Assembly: GCA_035719105.1 (NCBI GenBank)
Contig: DASTGN010000008.1
Span: 496,001-560,000, forward strand
Direction: 5' to 3'
From: UBA8389 sp035719105
Lineage (GTDB): Bacteria > Bacteroidota > Bacteroidia > Bacteroidales > UBA1402
Length of the DNA: 64,000 nt
Both the position numbers and the translations under genes were made by a program. Shown piece by piece: positions 52,201 through 62,015 of this stretch (within the stretch, counting starts at the first letter, position 1; each line of letters begins with the position of its first letter). The notes below the pieces were generated by a model. That model ran no database searches and was not told the origin of the DNA. It was given only the letters and a program-made list of their open reading frames with translations.

Positions 52201-54141
52201 CTAATCGGTTTGATCCTTTAAATTTTCCAGATCCACCGTGGCTTTTTCCCAAGCTTCCATCTGCTCGTCCAACTCTTTTTTCGATTTTTGATGCAGCTGA
52301 ATCAGTGCCATGTTGGATGCTCCTTCGGGTGTTGCCAACATCGATAATGTCTGAGCAACCTGTTTGTCCAAAATTTCAATCTGTTTTTCGCACTCTTCCA
52401 CCTGTTTTTCGAGGCGCTTGACCTGCTTGTTGAATTCTTTTCGGGCTTCGTAGGATAGTTTATTTTCGGAAGGTGCTTTGGTTCCTGTCTGTTCGGTTTG
52501 AACAGCCGTTTGCTTTTCGATTTCCTTCAAGCTATCCATTTTTTTCTTCTCGAGAAAGTACTGAATGCCACCCAGATGTTCCTTGACTCTGCCGCCGCCG
52601 AATTCATAAACCTTTTCTACCAAACCGTCCATGAATTCTCGGTCGTGTGAAACCACGATGACCGTTCCGTCGAATTCCTTGATGGCCTTTTTCAGCACAT
52701 CTTTGGAGCGCATGTCCAAGTGATTGGTCGGTTCATCAAGCACCAGCAAATTCACCGGTTCAAGCAGCAGACGAATCATGGCCAGGCGGCTACGTTCACC
52801 TCCCGAAAGCACCTTCACTTTTTTGTCCGAGGCTTCGCCGCCAAACATGAAAGCGCCAAGAATGTCGCGTATTTTGGTGCGGATATCTCCCACCGCCACC
52901 CGGTCGATGGTATCGAAAACGGTCAGGTTTTCATCCAATAGACTGGCCTGATTCTGGGCGAAGTAACCGATTTTGACGTTGTGTCCGAGTTGCAGGGTGC
53001 CTGTATGGTGGATTTCGCCCAAAATACATTTCACCAATGTGGATTTGCCTTCGCCGTTTTTGCCGACAAAAGCCACCTTATCGCCCCTGTTGATGGTGAG
53101 TGTCACGTGTTTGATGACGGTGTGGTGTCCATAATCCTTGCGCAAGTCTTCCATGATGACCGGGAAACTGCCTGAACGAGGCGCAGGAGGAAATTTTAGG
53201 CTCAACGAGGAATTATCCTCGTCGTCCACTTCCAATCGTTCCACCTTGTCCAATTGTTTGATACGGGATTGCACTTGCACGGATTTGGTGGCTTTATACC
53301 GGAACCGTTCGATGAAATCCTCCGTGTCCGCAATCATCTTTTGCTGGTTCTCATAGGCCCGCATTTGTTGTTCGCGGTGTTCCTTACGAAGTTCCAGATA
53401 CTGATAATAGGGTACTTTATAGTCGTAAATCTTTCCCAACGAAATCTCTATGGTTCGTGTGGTCACGGCATTGATGAAAGCTCTATCGTGTGAAACCAAG
53501 ATCACGGCATTCGCATGGTTGGCCAAAAAGTTTTCAAGCCATTGAATGGACTCAATGTCCAAGTGGTTGGTCGGTTCATCCAACAAAAGCACGTCCGGTC
53601 GTTGCAACAGCAGTTTGGCCAGCTCGATGCGCATGCGCCATCCACCACTGAATTCCTCCGTTTTCCGATTGAAATCACTTTTGACGAAACCCAGACCAAA
53701 AAGTGTTTTCTCAACGTTGGCTTTGTAATTATTCACATCCGACATCGCCAAATGCTCACTTTTATGGGTCAAATCTTCGATGAGCTTGTGATACGAGTCC
53801 GTTTCGTAATCCTCGCGTTCGGCAAGCGCTAAATTGATGTTTTCGATCTCCGCCTGTAATTCAAAGATGGCGCTGAAAGCCGTTTCGGCCTCCTCCTGAA
53901 CGGTTCGGCCATCATTATGAATCATGTGTTGAGGCAGATAGCCGATGGATACATCCTTTGGAACAGTCACCACTCCCCGAGTAGGAGCTTGTTCTCCGGC
54001 AAAGATTTTCAACATGGTCGATTTCCCGGCTCCGTTTTTCCCCACCAACGCTATGCGGTCCTTTTTGTTCACCACATACGACACGGAGTCAAACAGCGTA
54101 AACCCGCCGAACTCAACCGTCAAACCATCAACCGAAATCAT
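52201..54141 (-). CDS. ABC-F family ATPase (ribosome-associated)
   Basis: From the ATG at 54141 the protein has 646 residues with two ATP-binding cassettes and no membrane segment. Both have Walker A (GKNGAGKST, GKNGEGKST), signature (FSGGWRMR, LSGGERSR) and Walker B (LLLDEPTNHLD, LVLDEPTNHLD). Between them lies the helical linker (about 240-310, EHREQQMRAYENQQ) and at the C-terminus a charged coiled coil (about 570-640). This is the Uup/YheS-like layout. ABC-F proteins act on translating ribosomes; this one looks like a housekeeping member rather than a drug-resistance gene. A 12-codon extension upstream is possible. Confidence 0.94.
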   Translation of the reverse strand: MISVDGLTVEFGGFTLFDSVSYVVNKKDRIALVGKNGAGKSTMLKIFAGEQAPTRGVVTVPKDVSIGYLPQHMIHNDGRTVQEEAETAFSAIFELQAEIENINLALAEREDYETDSYHKLIEDLTHKSEHLAMSDVNNYKANVEKTLFGLGFVKSDFNRKTEEFSGGWRMRIELAKLLLQRPDVLLLDEPTNHLDIESIQWLENFLANHANAVILVSHDRAFINAVTTRTIEISLGKIYDYKVPYYQYLELRKEHREQQMRAYENQQKMIADTEDFIERFRYKATKSVQVQSRIKQLDKVERLEVDDEDNSSLSLKFPPAPRSGSFPVIMEDLRKDYGHHTVIKHVTLTINRGDKVAFVGKNGEGKSTLVKCILGEIHHTGTLQLGHNVKIGYFAQNQASLLDENLTVFDTIDRVAVGDIRTKIRDILGAFMFGGEASDKKVKVLSGGERSRLAMIRLLLEPVNLLVLDEPTNHLDMRSKDVLKKAIKEFDGTVIVVSHDREFMDGLVEKVYEFGGGRVKEHLGGIQYFLEKKKMDSLKEIEKQTAVQTEQTGTKAPSENKLSYEARKEFNKQVKRLEKQVEECEKQIEILDKQVAQTLSMLATPEGASNMALIQLHQKSKKELDEQMEAWEKATVDLENLKDQTD

Positions 54142-54181
54142 TGCAGTAGCTATTTTAAATGGACTGCAAAGGTACACTTTT

Positions 54182-54763
54182 TTATTTTCGCCTCAACATT
54201 AGATGTCCCGGAATGACGAAACCAACCAACCAGCCGATGGCTTCGAGCAACATTTGATTCTTTAAAACCAGATAAGAGGAGCCGAACGCCAACAAGGCAA
54301 AAAGCAAACCACCGATCCACATCCATCGATTCTTGATCAAGCTGCCCGTAATGACGATTGCTAAAGCGGTCAAAAGCATGAATAAAGAATGTTGCAATTC
54401 AAAAACAACGTGATGCAGCACATTTTGCATAATCACGTTGGTGAATACCATCGTCAAAAACAAACCGATCCAGATGGTAAGAAGGGTCTTAACCTCTGGA
54501 CGTTTTAACCGGACACGATGTACATACAAGTAATTGAGTGTGAATAGAAAAACCAGTATTCCCAAGCCGTTTGTAAAGTACTCCAACGTTTTGCATGTGG
54601 CAAAAGACAATGGAATCAAGCGAACCAAATAATATCGCATAAAACCCAAAAACTGGCTCCATCCCCACAATACCACCAAAAAACCAGCAGGTTGTGCCAG
54701 CAATTTCTTCATAAATCTACCGCCAAAGGTTGCGGTGCCCCATTCGGCATTCTTAATTCCCAT
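54182..54763 (-). CDS. Small integral membrane protein, unknown
   Basis: The 193-residue protein has about five hydrophobic helices (LAQPAGFLVVLWGWSQFLGF, LGILVFLFTLNYLYVH, LLTIWIGLFLTMVFTNVI, LFMLLTALAIVITGSL, WIGGLLFALLAFGSSYLV). I recognise no family. The start could be the ATG at 54763 or the one 17 codons later at 54712 (MKKLLAQ), which would remove an atypical polar N-terminus. It lies 8 bases after the serpin stop and just before ABC-F. Confidence 0.75.
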   Translation of the reverse strand: MGIKNAEWGTATFGGRFMKKLLAQPAGFLVVLWGWSQFLGFMRYYLVRLIPLSFATCKTLEYFTNGLGILVFLFTLNYLYVHRVRLKRPEVKTLLTIWIGLFLTMVFTNVIMQNVLHHVVFELQHSLFMLLTALAIVITGSLIKNRWMWIGGLLFALLAFGSSYLVLKNQMLLEAIGWLVGFVIPGHLMLRRK

Positions 54764-54771
54764 TGTTCCGT

Positions 54772-56031
54772 TTAAAAGAGTTCCACATTGGCTATCTTAC
54801 CCGCAAAGAGAATGACTTTGCTCCCGTTTTCGCGGATAAAAAACAGGAACGGCTTATTGGCATTAAAGATAGGATAATTCGGCATGGAAGTTGTCACAAA
54901 ACCGATGGAAGTTACGGCAGCAGCGGTCGTTCCTTTCTCGGTCACTTCCACGTACGTCTTGTGTTTCACATCACTAATCATCAATGGCTCGGTAGAAATG
55001 CCTGAAAAATTAGCCAGATCGGTGAAAGCCAGTTTCATTCCCAACGATTTCAACGTGGGGATCAGGTTGAAATCGCATTCAACCTTGAAGCGTGGCATAT
55101 AAACCTGAACCTTTTGTGTGTTTAAACTTAAAAGCGTCGCATTAAATAGTTCAGGAGTCAAAGCAGATAAAACGGTCGAAGTGGTGTAACCCGATTTCGG
55201 CAACACCAGCGTCATGCTGTACGCACCGTTTCCGTAGGCCAGGTCGAGGTATTGGGCATCACTGGTTTCTCCATACCGGACTGTATCCAACATCGACATG
55301 GTATTGACTTGCGTTGTTCCCCCCAATTGTTTGGTAAACGTGGTTTTCATGGTTATATCCGGATCGAACGGCATCACCCAGGCACCTTTAAAGTAAACGG
55401 CGTTGATGAGGAACATTTTTTGGTTCCAGGTGGATTGGATAATGGTAGGAATCAGATGGTTGGTTTTGTTATCCACCCATGCATTGATGGTATCTTTTGC
55501 CCAAGATTGCTTAAAATCGATGCTGTGAATTTCTGCATCAAAATAATCTTGATTCAGTTTCAGATAAGAGGGTTTCACAGTGAAATCCGTCGTGTACCAA
55601 AGCGAGTTGGCAATATTGACGGTGGTGGAGGAATCTGCAACGGGCAGCGATTTTTGCATCACTTCGTAATATTGATTGACCAAAGAATCGGGCATCTCGT
55701 TCATGCCCAGCAAGTTGGTCATTTCATCCTTGGTGGCTAAATCGGCACCGTTCCATGCCATACCCAATGCAATGCTGATACTAAACGGGGATATGACTAT
55801 GTTGGAATCGTTAGAGCCAACAGCCATCTGACGAAACATCTTAAGTGCAAATCCATTGTCTCTGGTCGCTTGTGGCATCAAAGCGGAACGAAGTAGGATC
55901 GGGCCTGAACCTCCAATCGGAACATAGTCTTCGTGGTTCGAATCATCGGGTGTCGTAATCTGATCGGCACAACTGTTCAGTAAACTGACAACGCACAAGG
56001 TGCTGATAAGGTACAAAAAGAGCTTTTTCAT
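54772..56031 (-). CDS. Serpin (protease inhibitor) lipoprotein
   Basis: The 419-residue lipoprotein (LLNSC, Cys21) carries a full serpin fold from about residue 58 (GFALKMFRQM, NIVISPFSISIALGMAWNGA) to the end. The hinge of the reactive loop (VEVTEKGTTAAAVTS) keeps the small residues needed for loop insertion, so it should be an inhibitory serpin. Counting from the hinge places P1-P1' near Thr-Ser in GFVTTSMP, although one residue either way is possible. NANKPFLFFI and GKIANVELF are the usual C-terminal strands. Bacterial serpins are thought to neutralise host or neighbour proteases at the cell surface. Its neighbours give no obvious target. Confidence 0.93.
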   Translation of the reverse strand: MKKLFLYLISTLCVVSLLNSCADQITTPDDSNHEDYVPIGGSGPILLRSALMPQATRDNGFALKMFRQMAVGSNDSNIVISPFSISIALGMAWNGADLATKDEMTNLLGMNEMPDSLVNQYYEVMQKSLPVADSSTTVNIANSLWYTTDFTVKPSYLKLNQDYFDAEIHSIDFKQSWAKDTINAWVDNKTNHLIPTIIQSTWNQKMFLINAVYFKGAWVMPFDPDITMKTTFTKQLGGTTQVNTMSMLDTVRYGETSDAQYLDLAYGNGAYSMTLVLPKSGYTTSTVLSALTPELFNATLLSLNTQKVQVYMPRFKVECDFNLIPTLKSLGMKLAFTDLANFSGISTEPLMISDVKHKTYVEVTEKGTTAAAVTSIGFVTTSMPNYPIFNANKPFLFFIRENGSKVILFAGKIANVELF

Positions 56032-56169
56032 CGTATTTGTAATTAAGACATTAACTAAGGTAAGATGTTCTTTTCGCTCATATTGCTACTACGAAGATAC
56101 TTTAAATATATAGTTTGGGGTAAAAATATCAGGAAAAGATTGTACTTTGGCTCCAACAAATTCAGCCTT

Positions 56170-56721
56170 ATGAAAGCCACTATTTTACCCCTTTTAAAAT
56201 CAGAAACTCGCAACTTATCGATTTATTACAGCTTCGCCGATAGTCGTTTTGCCAGACTTTGTTTGGCCTCGACAGACAAAGGACTTTGTTGGGTAAGTTT
56301 GGTTTTGGGAACGGATGCGCAATGTTTGGAAGATCTTCAGAAAAAATTCCAGGGGGCAGCCCTGAAAGCAATTGAGAAACCTTTGCACACCGATTTCTTG
56401 AGGTTCTTGGAAAAGGAGCCCTTGGAACTAACATTTCATTTGTTGGGAACGCCCTTCCAATTGGACGTTTGGAAGGCCTTGTTGAATATTCCGTTCGGTG
56501 GCACGACCTCGTATGGGGCGTTGGCTGTCGAAATCGGCAGACCCAAAGCATTCAGGGCAGTCGGTTCAGCCGTGGGTGACAACCCGATTTTCTATGCTGT
56601 ACCTTGCCATCGGGTTTTACCTGCTTCGGGTGGTGTTGGTCAATTTTTTTGGGGACCGGAAATCAAGAAATCCATTTTGGATTGGGAAAAAGCGGAATCA
56701 AAGGGCAACCAAAAAAGTTGA
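56170..56721 (+). CDS. Methylated-DNA--protein-cysteine methyltransferase
   Basis: From the ATG at 56170 the protein has 183 residues. The C-terminal domain has the suicide cysteine C146 (VPCHRVLPASGG), the arginine finger segment FRAVGSAVGDNP and the DNA-binding TPFQLDVWKALLNIPFGGTTSYG. It removes methyl groups from O6-methylguanine by transferring them to the cysteine. The N-terminal ribonuclease-like domain lacks the Ada zinc site, so it is an Ogt-type enzyme. The frame is open 35 codons upstream, but that part is unlike the family. Its last 24 bases overlap the end of the convergent glycosidase gene. Confidence 0.92.
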   Translation: MKATILPLLKSETRNLSIYYSFADSRFARLCLASTDKGLCWVSLVLGTDAQCLEDLQKKFQGAALKAIEKPLHTDFLRFLEKEPLELTFHLLGTPFQLDVWKALLNIPFGGTTSYGALAVEIGRPKAFRAVGSAVGDNPIFYAVPCHRVLPASGGVGQFFWGPEIKKSILDWEKAESKGNQKS

Positions 56722-58923
56722 ATGTTGGGCAGCCAAATTCATGTCCACCAAGGTGTAGGTTTGGTTTTGACGCATCACTGTGCTTGTTAAAGCCTTGATG
56801 GACTTGCCAGTATGCGGATCCAACCAGGTCAATTGATGTGAACCTTTCAGTGCAACAACTCCGCTATAGGCTTTATCTTTTGCATTGGCGAAGAAATAAA
56901 CATCCTTTTCGTCACGGACTTTGTGCAAATATTCCAAAGGCTTGCCTTGTTCGAAAGCAACATCGGGTAATAAGACAGACTGGAGTACTTTCCGTAGATT
57001 TTCAGCAGTCGGATTCGGTATTAGGAATGCTTTACCACCGGCAGCATTGCTAACTTCCATGGTCCTTTCCGGAAATGAATCTCCAACCGCCAGTTTGTTC
57101 AATTCGGGGAAAATACCTCTGACAGCCTCTTGAACGATGGAATCTCCTTGTAGTTGAGCACCCTTCCATGGTAAACGCGTAGTGAAAATCAGTTTTCCAC
57201 CCGATTCATAGAATTTCCTGGCATCAGCCATATTGGAAGTTGAAATGGTTTTCATCGAAGGCAAAACCAAGGTTTGAAACAACTCAAAATTTATTTTATT
57301 GTTAAGTTTCAACAAGTTGTTTTCAATTGTACAATTCTTTGAGAAAACTTCCGGATGAAGGAACGTGAAATCCGTTCCGAGTGAATCAATGAGTAGATTG
57401 GACACATCTACATAATCCGTACGAGGTATCACCACACCACCAAAAGTTGATTTGAGAGGACCATCAAAATGATGTTCACCCTGTAATGTATGGATGGGAT
57501 ACAGGATGGCCACATCGGCCACATGACGCCCAGGAGCCTGTAAGACAACATTTAAACGGGAGATGAATTTATTGAATTCGGGCAATTTATCTTTATATAA
57601 GGAATTTCGATACGACAATTCGGGCAGAAAGGTCACCTTCTGATCGTTATACCAAACTGCATGCGGTATGATCAAATTGACACCTTTGGCATACTGATCC
57701 ATCACAATACTGTACATGGTTTCGATGGATAGGTTGCCCATCGCTCCGAAAGTCTCGGACATCACATAGGGCTTATCCCAGTTGTTGGCTGCAGACGATA
57801 CGATTTTGTAAAAGCGTTCTGCCGGTCTTGGTCCCCCAATTTTATCGATGCCTGGAATGTCCAGATACTTGAAAGCCTTCATTAAATCGCCGGAGACGCT
57901 AACCGGATTGACGACTTCTTCCTGATCCTGATGTCCAGTCGCTTGAAGCATATGCCCTACGGACCAGTCACTCACAACTTTGGTGAAACCCTCAGCATAC
58001 AGTTCGGTTCTCAGGCCAAACATCATGTTTCGAATAGCCTCTGTTTCAGGCCCAATGTTGTACCACAAGGCTGGATAAAGCAGATAAGGATAATACCCGT
58101 AAGTATCGCGGAACTTTTCATTGAAGTTTCCAGTCCAAATACGCCCCTTGGCTCGATACATGGTCGGTTCATCAAAAAAGCTGCGCACCAATGTTTTTCC
58201 AAAGGATGCATGAAAACGTTCAAAATAAGCTTGGTGGGTCATGGACACGAAATCCTTGACCGCCTCAGGATCCAAATAGTCCACCAAAGGATCCGTATCG
58301 ACCACCATCGTGAAATACATGATTTTGAAGGTACCCTTAGGAACATGCCATTTTAATCGATTGGCATACAGTTGGTTGGTTAAGTCATAGCGCTTAAAGG
58401 TCAGGGTATCAATACCGACCACGGACATTATTTTACCTGCAGGAAGTGGTCTGTAAACAACCGAAGGGCCAGTGACCACTTCCTCATATTTGTCCAACCG
58501 TTTTAACGTCTGATCCGGAAATTTATTCTTGAAACGCGGCTTTCCGTCAGCATTCATTGCACCGGCACCACCACTTGGAAATCCGTATTCATCGTACAGG
58601 CTCAGCGATAATTTCAGCTTCTTGGCCGCGGCAATGGTTTTTCCATACAATTGGAAATAGTCGTCACTCAAATATTCGGGTTTGAAATTCTTCCCAAAAC
58701 CAAAAATGGAGAAGCCACCATAACCATCGTGGTCACGGAGCTGTTTCATTTGTTCGGCTACCACTTCAGCCTTGACCGAATCGTTCCAAAAGTAGAATGG
58801 TTGGGGGCGGTACTTCATTGGAGGATTCTTGAAATTCGACTGAAAACCACCGGCTTGGATACCGGAAACCCCCATCAACAGTAAAAGGGAACCTAAGAAT
58901 GATCCCCTGAAAAAGCGTTTCAT
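56698..58923 (-). CDS. GH106-like glycosidase (short form), secreted
   Basis: The 741-residue protein has a signal peptide (1-24). The first part follows the pattern of the GH106 alpha-L-rhamnosidase barrel (YRPQPFYFWN, QLRDHDGYGGFSIFG, SLYDEYGFPSGGAG), with SFFDEPTMY and MSETFGAMGN as candidate acidic active-site segments. It is much shorter than characterised GH106 enzymes (about 1100 residues), since it lacks the large C-terminal beta-domains. The second half (about 455-640) resembles the trimerisation domain of GH42-like enzymes. It closes the xylose operon, 12 bases after alkaline phosphatase. Substrate likely rhamnose or another pyranoside linked to pectin or xylan; not certain. Confidence 0.72.
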   Translation of the reverse strand: MKRFFRGSFLGSLLLLMGVSGIQAGGFQSNFKNPPMKYRPQPFYFWNDSVKAEVVAEQMKQLRDHDGYGGFSIFGFGKNFKPEYLSDDYFQLYGKTIAAAKKLKLSLSLYDEYGFPSGGAGAMNADGKPRFKNKFPDQTLKRLDKYEEVVTGPSVVYRPLPAGKIMSVVGIDTLTFKRYDLTNQLYANRLKWHVPKGTFKIMYFTMVVDTDPLVDYLDPEAVKDFVSMTHQAYFERFHASFGKTLVRSFFDEPTMYRAKGRIWTGNFNEKFRDTYGYYPYLLYPALWYNIGPETEAIRNMMFGLRTELYAEGFTKVVSDWSVGHMLQATGHQDQEEVVNPVSVSGDLMKAFKYLDIPGIDKIGGPRPAERFYKIVSSAANNWDKPYVMSETFGAMGNLSIETMYSIVMDQYAKGVNLIIPHAVWYNDQKVTFLPELSYRNSLYKDKLPEFNKFISRLNVVLQAPGRHVADVAILYPIHTLQGEHHFDGPLKSTFGGVVIPRTDYVDVSNLLIDSLGTDFTFLHPEVFSKNCTIENNLLKLNNKINFELFQTLVLPSMKTISTSNMADARKFYESGGKLIFTTRLPWKGAQLQGDSIVQEAVRGIFPELNKLAVGDSFPERTMEVSNAAGGKAFLIPNPTAENLRKVLQSVLLPDVAFEQGKPLEYLHKVRDEKDVYFFANAKDKAYSGVVALKGSHQLTWLDPHTGKSIKALTSTVMRQNQTYTLVDMNLAAQHSTFLVAL

Positions 58924-58935
58924 ACCAAAAAAAGT

Positions 58936-60666
58936 TTATTTCATCCGCTCTGCCAAATAAGTCGGCAGGTAAAACGTCTGGTTTTTATCAACGTAAACCA
59001 CTACGGTGGACAACTGTAAGTCTTTACCATTCAGTGTTGCCACATTGGAATTCTGTCTCAAGACCAAACGATTTGTACCTGAAGTCACGGTTAGTTCGGC
59101 CTTGGCTTCAGATGTTGGCGATTTGATGCTACAGTTCATTCCCCGAAAAACGTCGGTATGCTTGGCAAAATACTGTTTGGTCAATTCTGGCAATTTTCCA
59201 TCCAGTTTTAACAGACTGCAAAGGTAGTCATTCACTTCGAAACCGTAATGGACACCTTTGAAAATATCACCTTTGGGATGATAATTGGCTAAAAAGACTT
59301 CTTCACCAGTGTGCCCTGTCGTTGTAAAACCAAAACAAGAACGAGCGGTGAGTACTTTATTGAGGTATGAACTCAAACCTCCAACTGTTCTTAGAGCCAC
59401 GGGAACAGGACTCGGCGTATATTCCTTCATGCTGTCAATCAGACGTTTATCTGCTTCGCTCAACTCAAATCCAGTGTTGGCCAAAAATAAGGAATCTCGC
59501 TGAGCATATGGACTTTTAATCAGCAGGTCAGCTAAACCGACCGATGTTTTCTTCACTTTAAGCGAAGGCCCAAAAAGTTGATTTTTGGTCAGCTTATCGT
59601 AACCGGGCATCCTGCTGGTGCCAATACTGATTCCGCTATTGCCATGGTCGGGTACGATGATGACGGCTGTATTCCCATCTTTTTTTGCAAAATCAAGTGC
59701 CACTTTGCAAGCACGATCAAAGCTTAGGAACTCTGTCATCATACCAATGGGGTCGTTGGCATGAGCAGCCCAATCGACTTTACTGCCTTCGACCATCAAG
59801 AAAAATCCTTTTTTGTTTTGGGACAATATGCTGATGGCTTTACCTGCCAATTCAGCAAGTGAAGGCTCTTTTAAGGTGTCGCGATCCAAATCGAATGAAA
59901 TTTCACGGCTTCCAAACAAACTCCAGAGTTTGTTGCCTTTAAACGTCCGAAGTCCATTCAAATCATCAAATTGAACCGTATAACCGTTTTCTTTGAGAAA
60001 ATCACGATCCTCTGCTTTCAAGAAGCTGGTTCCACCACCAAGAACGACATCCAACTGATTATGAGCCATTTGCTTGGTAATATTGTCGTAATTGCCACGA
60101 GAATAATCGTGCGAGGAACAGTCTGCTGGAGTGGCATGTGGGAACTCACAAGTGAAAGCCAACCCGACCGACTTGCCGTAAAGCAAACGGGAAGCTTCCA
60201 ACACAGTCATCAAAGGTTGATACGCCTTGGTGGAATCCACCTTAAAAATATCGTTGGCACCGTCTGCGGGTGGATAAGTGGCTACGAATCCTGTTCGAGA
60301 AAGTTCGCCCGTCATGTAGGTGGAAGTGGTTGGTGCGGAATCTCCAATCGGAGCATTGATGGAATTGGTTCTGACCGTACCGCAAAGATAAGGGTCAATA
60401 AACAAGACCGGTTTGTCAGGGTTCAACAACCATTGATACCAACGTGCCGCTGAGACGGTAGCCAGAGAGGTACCGTCAGGAATGAGTAAAATAACATTTT
60501 TAACTGGACGCACCGGACGGTCTACCCGCCCGGTGAGTTCCTTTGATTGCTGCAGTACGAGCCTTTTATCTTGATTGGCTGCTTGTAAAACGAAAGGTAC
60601 CAACACGATCAAACTCAAAAGGACCACCCCTTGAATTCTTCTGATTTTATCATTTAAAAGGCTCAT
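58936..60666 (-). CDS. Alkaline phosphatase (PhoA family)
   Basis: The 576-residue protein has an N-terminal signal (about 1-29) and the metal and catalytic sites of alkaline phosphatase: NVILLIPDGTS (first metal aspartate), GDSAPTTS with nucleophile S110, EGSKVDWAAHAND (metal ligands D and H), VPDHGNSG and TTGHTGEEV. It hydrolyses phosphate monoesters in the periplasm. An extra domain of about 75 residues follows the last metal site. It sits 8 bases after xylA and before a glycosidase, an odd place for a phosphate-starvation enzyme. Perhaps it strips phosphate from sugars before import; that is inference. Confidence 0.92.
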   Translation of the reverse strand: MSLLNDKIRRIQGVVLLSLIVLVPFVLQAANQDKRLVLQQSKELTGRVDRPVRPVKNVILLIPDGTSLATVSAARWYQWLLNPDKPVLFIDPYLCGTVRTNSINAPIGDSAPTTSTYMTGELSRTGFVATYPPADGANDIFKVDSTKAYQPLMTVLEASRLLYGKSVGLAFTCEFPHATPADCSSHDYSRGNYDNITKQMAHNQLDVVLGGGTSFLKAEDRDFLKENGYTVQFDDLNGLRTFKGNKLWSLFGSREISFDLDRDTLKEPSLAELAGKAISILSQNKKGFFLMVEGSKVDWAAHANDPIGMMTEFLSFDRACKVALDFAKKDGNTAVIIVPDHGNSGISIGTSRMPGYDKLTKNQLFGPSLKVKKTSVGLADLLIKSPYAQRDSLFLANTGFELSEADKRLIDSMKEYTPSPVPVALRTVGGLSSYLNKVLTARSCFGFTTTGHTGEEVFLANYHPKGDIFKGVHYGFEVNDYLCSLLKLDGKLPELTKQYFAKHTDVFRGMNCSIKSPTSEAKAELTVTSGTNRLVLRQNSNVATLNGKDLQLSTVVVYVDKNQTFYLPTYLAERMK

Positions 60667-60674
60667 AATTACAT

Positions 60675-61988
60675 TTATAAGTACATATTCAGGATTGCTT
60701 CATACAGTTCTTGCCTGCCACTGATTTGCTTGGGTTCACCCTTCGTTTTGGCATAAGCATAAACATCCTCCAAAGATAGGTTACCTTCTTCAAATTCCTT
60801 TCCTTTTCCGCTATCAAATGATGCATAACGTTCTTCAAGCATTTTAGGATAAGGAGAGTTCTCCAAAATATCGGCAGCAGCGAGCAAAGCGTGAGCCATG
60901 GCATCCATGCCAGCGATATGAGCGATGAACAAATCTTCGGGATCGGTGGAATTGCGACGAGTCTTGGCATCGAAGTTCGTACCTCCACCCTGCAGTCCTC
61001 CGTTTTTCAAAACAACCAACATGGCCGAAGTCAATTCCATCACATCAATGGGGAATTGGTCGGTGTCCCAGCCGTTTTGTACATCACCACGGTTGGCATC
61101 GATGGAACCTAACATCCCTGCATCGGCAGCACATTGCAGTTCGTGTTCGAACGTGTGTCCAGCCAATGTGGCATGGTTTACTTCGATGTTCAATTTGAAA
61201 TCCTTGTCCAAGCCGAACTCCTTAAGAAAGCCGATGACGGTTTCAGCATCCACGTCGTATTGGTGTTTCATGGGTTCCATGGGTTTGGGTTCAATCAGGA
61301 ACACTCCTTTAAAACCTTTTGCACGGGCATAATCGCGGGCTTTGGTCAGCATCATGCCGAGGTGTTGCTTTTCGCGTTTCATATTGGTGTTGAGCAGGCT
61401 CATGTAGCCTTCACGACCTCCCCAAAAGACATACGCTTTTCCGCCTAGTTCGATGGTGGCATCAATGGCATTTTTAATTTGCAACATGGCGTATGCAGCT
61501 GAATCAAAATTGGGGTTGGTGCTGGCGCCGTTCATATAACGCTCGTGGCTGAACACATTGGCCGTACCCCACAAGAGTTTGATGCCGGTTTCCGCCTGCT
61601 TTTGCTTGGCATAGGCAACGATGGCTTTCAGGTTAGCTTCGTATTCTGCAATGTTGGCACCTTCATCAATCAAATCGATGTCATGAAAACAGTAATATTC
61701 GATGCCGATCTTTTTCATGAATTCGAAACCAGCATCCAATTTAGCCTTGGCTGCTTCAAAAACGTTGTCGGATGCTTTCCAGGGTAAATGTTTAGTGCCA
61801 CCGCCAAATGGGTCGCCTCCTTCGGAACACAGGCTATGCCACCAAGCCAGGCTGAAATGGAACCAGTCTTTCATGGGGCGTCCATAAACTTCTTTTTCGG
61901 GTTGGTAAAAATGAAAAGCCATCGGGTTCTTGCTGTCTTTGCCCTCAAATGGAATTGGCGCGATGCCAGGGAAGAATTCTTTTGTCAT
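60675..61988 (-). CDS. xylA: Xylose isomerase
   Basis: The 437-residue cytoplasmic TIM-barrel enzyme converts D-xylose to D-xylulose. Catalytic and metal sites are clear: FHDIDLIDEG (catalytic H and D), VFWGGREGYMSLLNTNMKRE, LIEPKPMEPMKHQYD, NIEVNHATLAGH and IDANRGD. The length matches class II isomerases of Bacteroidota. It lies 27 bases after xylB and 8 bases before alkaline phosphatase, so it is in the middle of the operon. No dedicated xylose permease is visible in the window. Confidence 0.97.
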   Translation of the reverse strand: MTKEFFPGIAPIPFEGKDSKNPMAFHFYQPEKEVYGRPMKDWFHFSLAWWHSLCSEGGDPFGGGTKHLPWKASDNVFEAAKAKLDAGFEFMKKIGIEYYCFHDIDLIDEGANIAEYEANLKAIVAYAKQKQAETGIKLLWGTANVFSHERYMNGASTNPNFDSAAYAMLQIKNAIDATIELGGKAYVFWGGREGYMSLLNTNMKREKQHLGMMLTKARDYARAKGFKGVFLIEPKPMEPMKHQYDVDAETVIGFLKEFGLDKDFKLNIEVNHATLAGHTFEHELQCAADAGMLGSIDANRGDVQNGWDTDQFPIDVMELTSAMLVVLKNGGLQGGGTNFDAKTRRNSTDPEDLFIAHIAGMDAMAHALLAAADILENSPYPKMLEERYASFDSGKGKEFEEGNLSLEDVYAYAKTKGEPKQISGRQELYEAILNMYL

Positions 61989-62015
61989 AATTCTGAAAAT
62001 TAGATATTTATAAAT

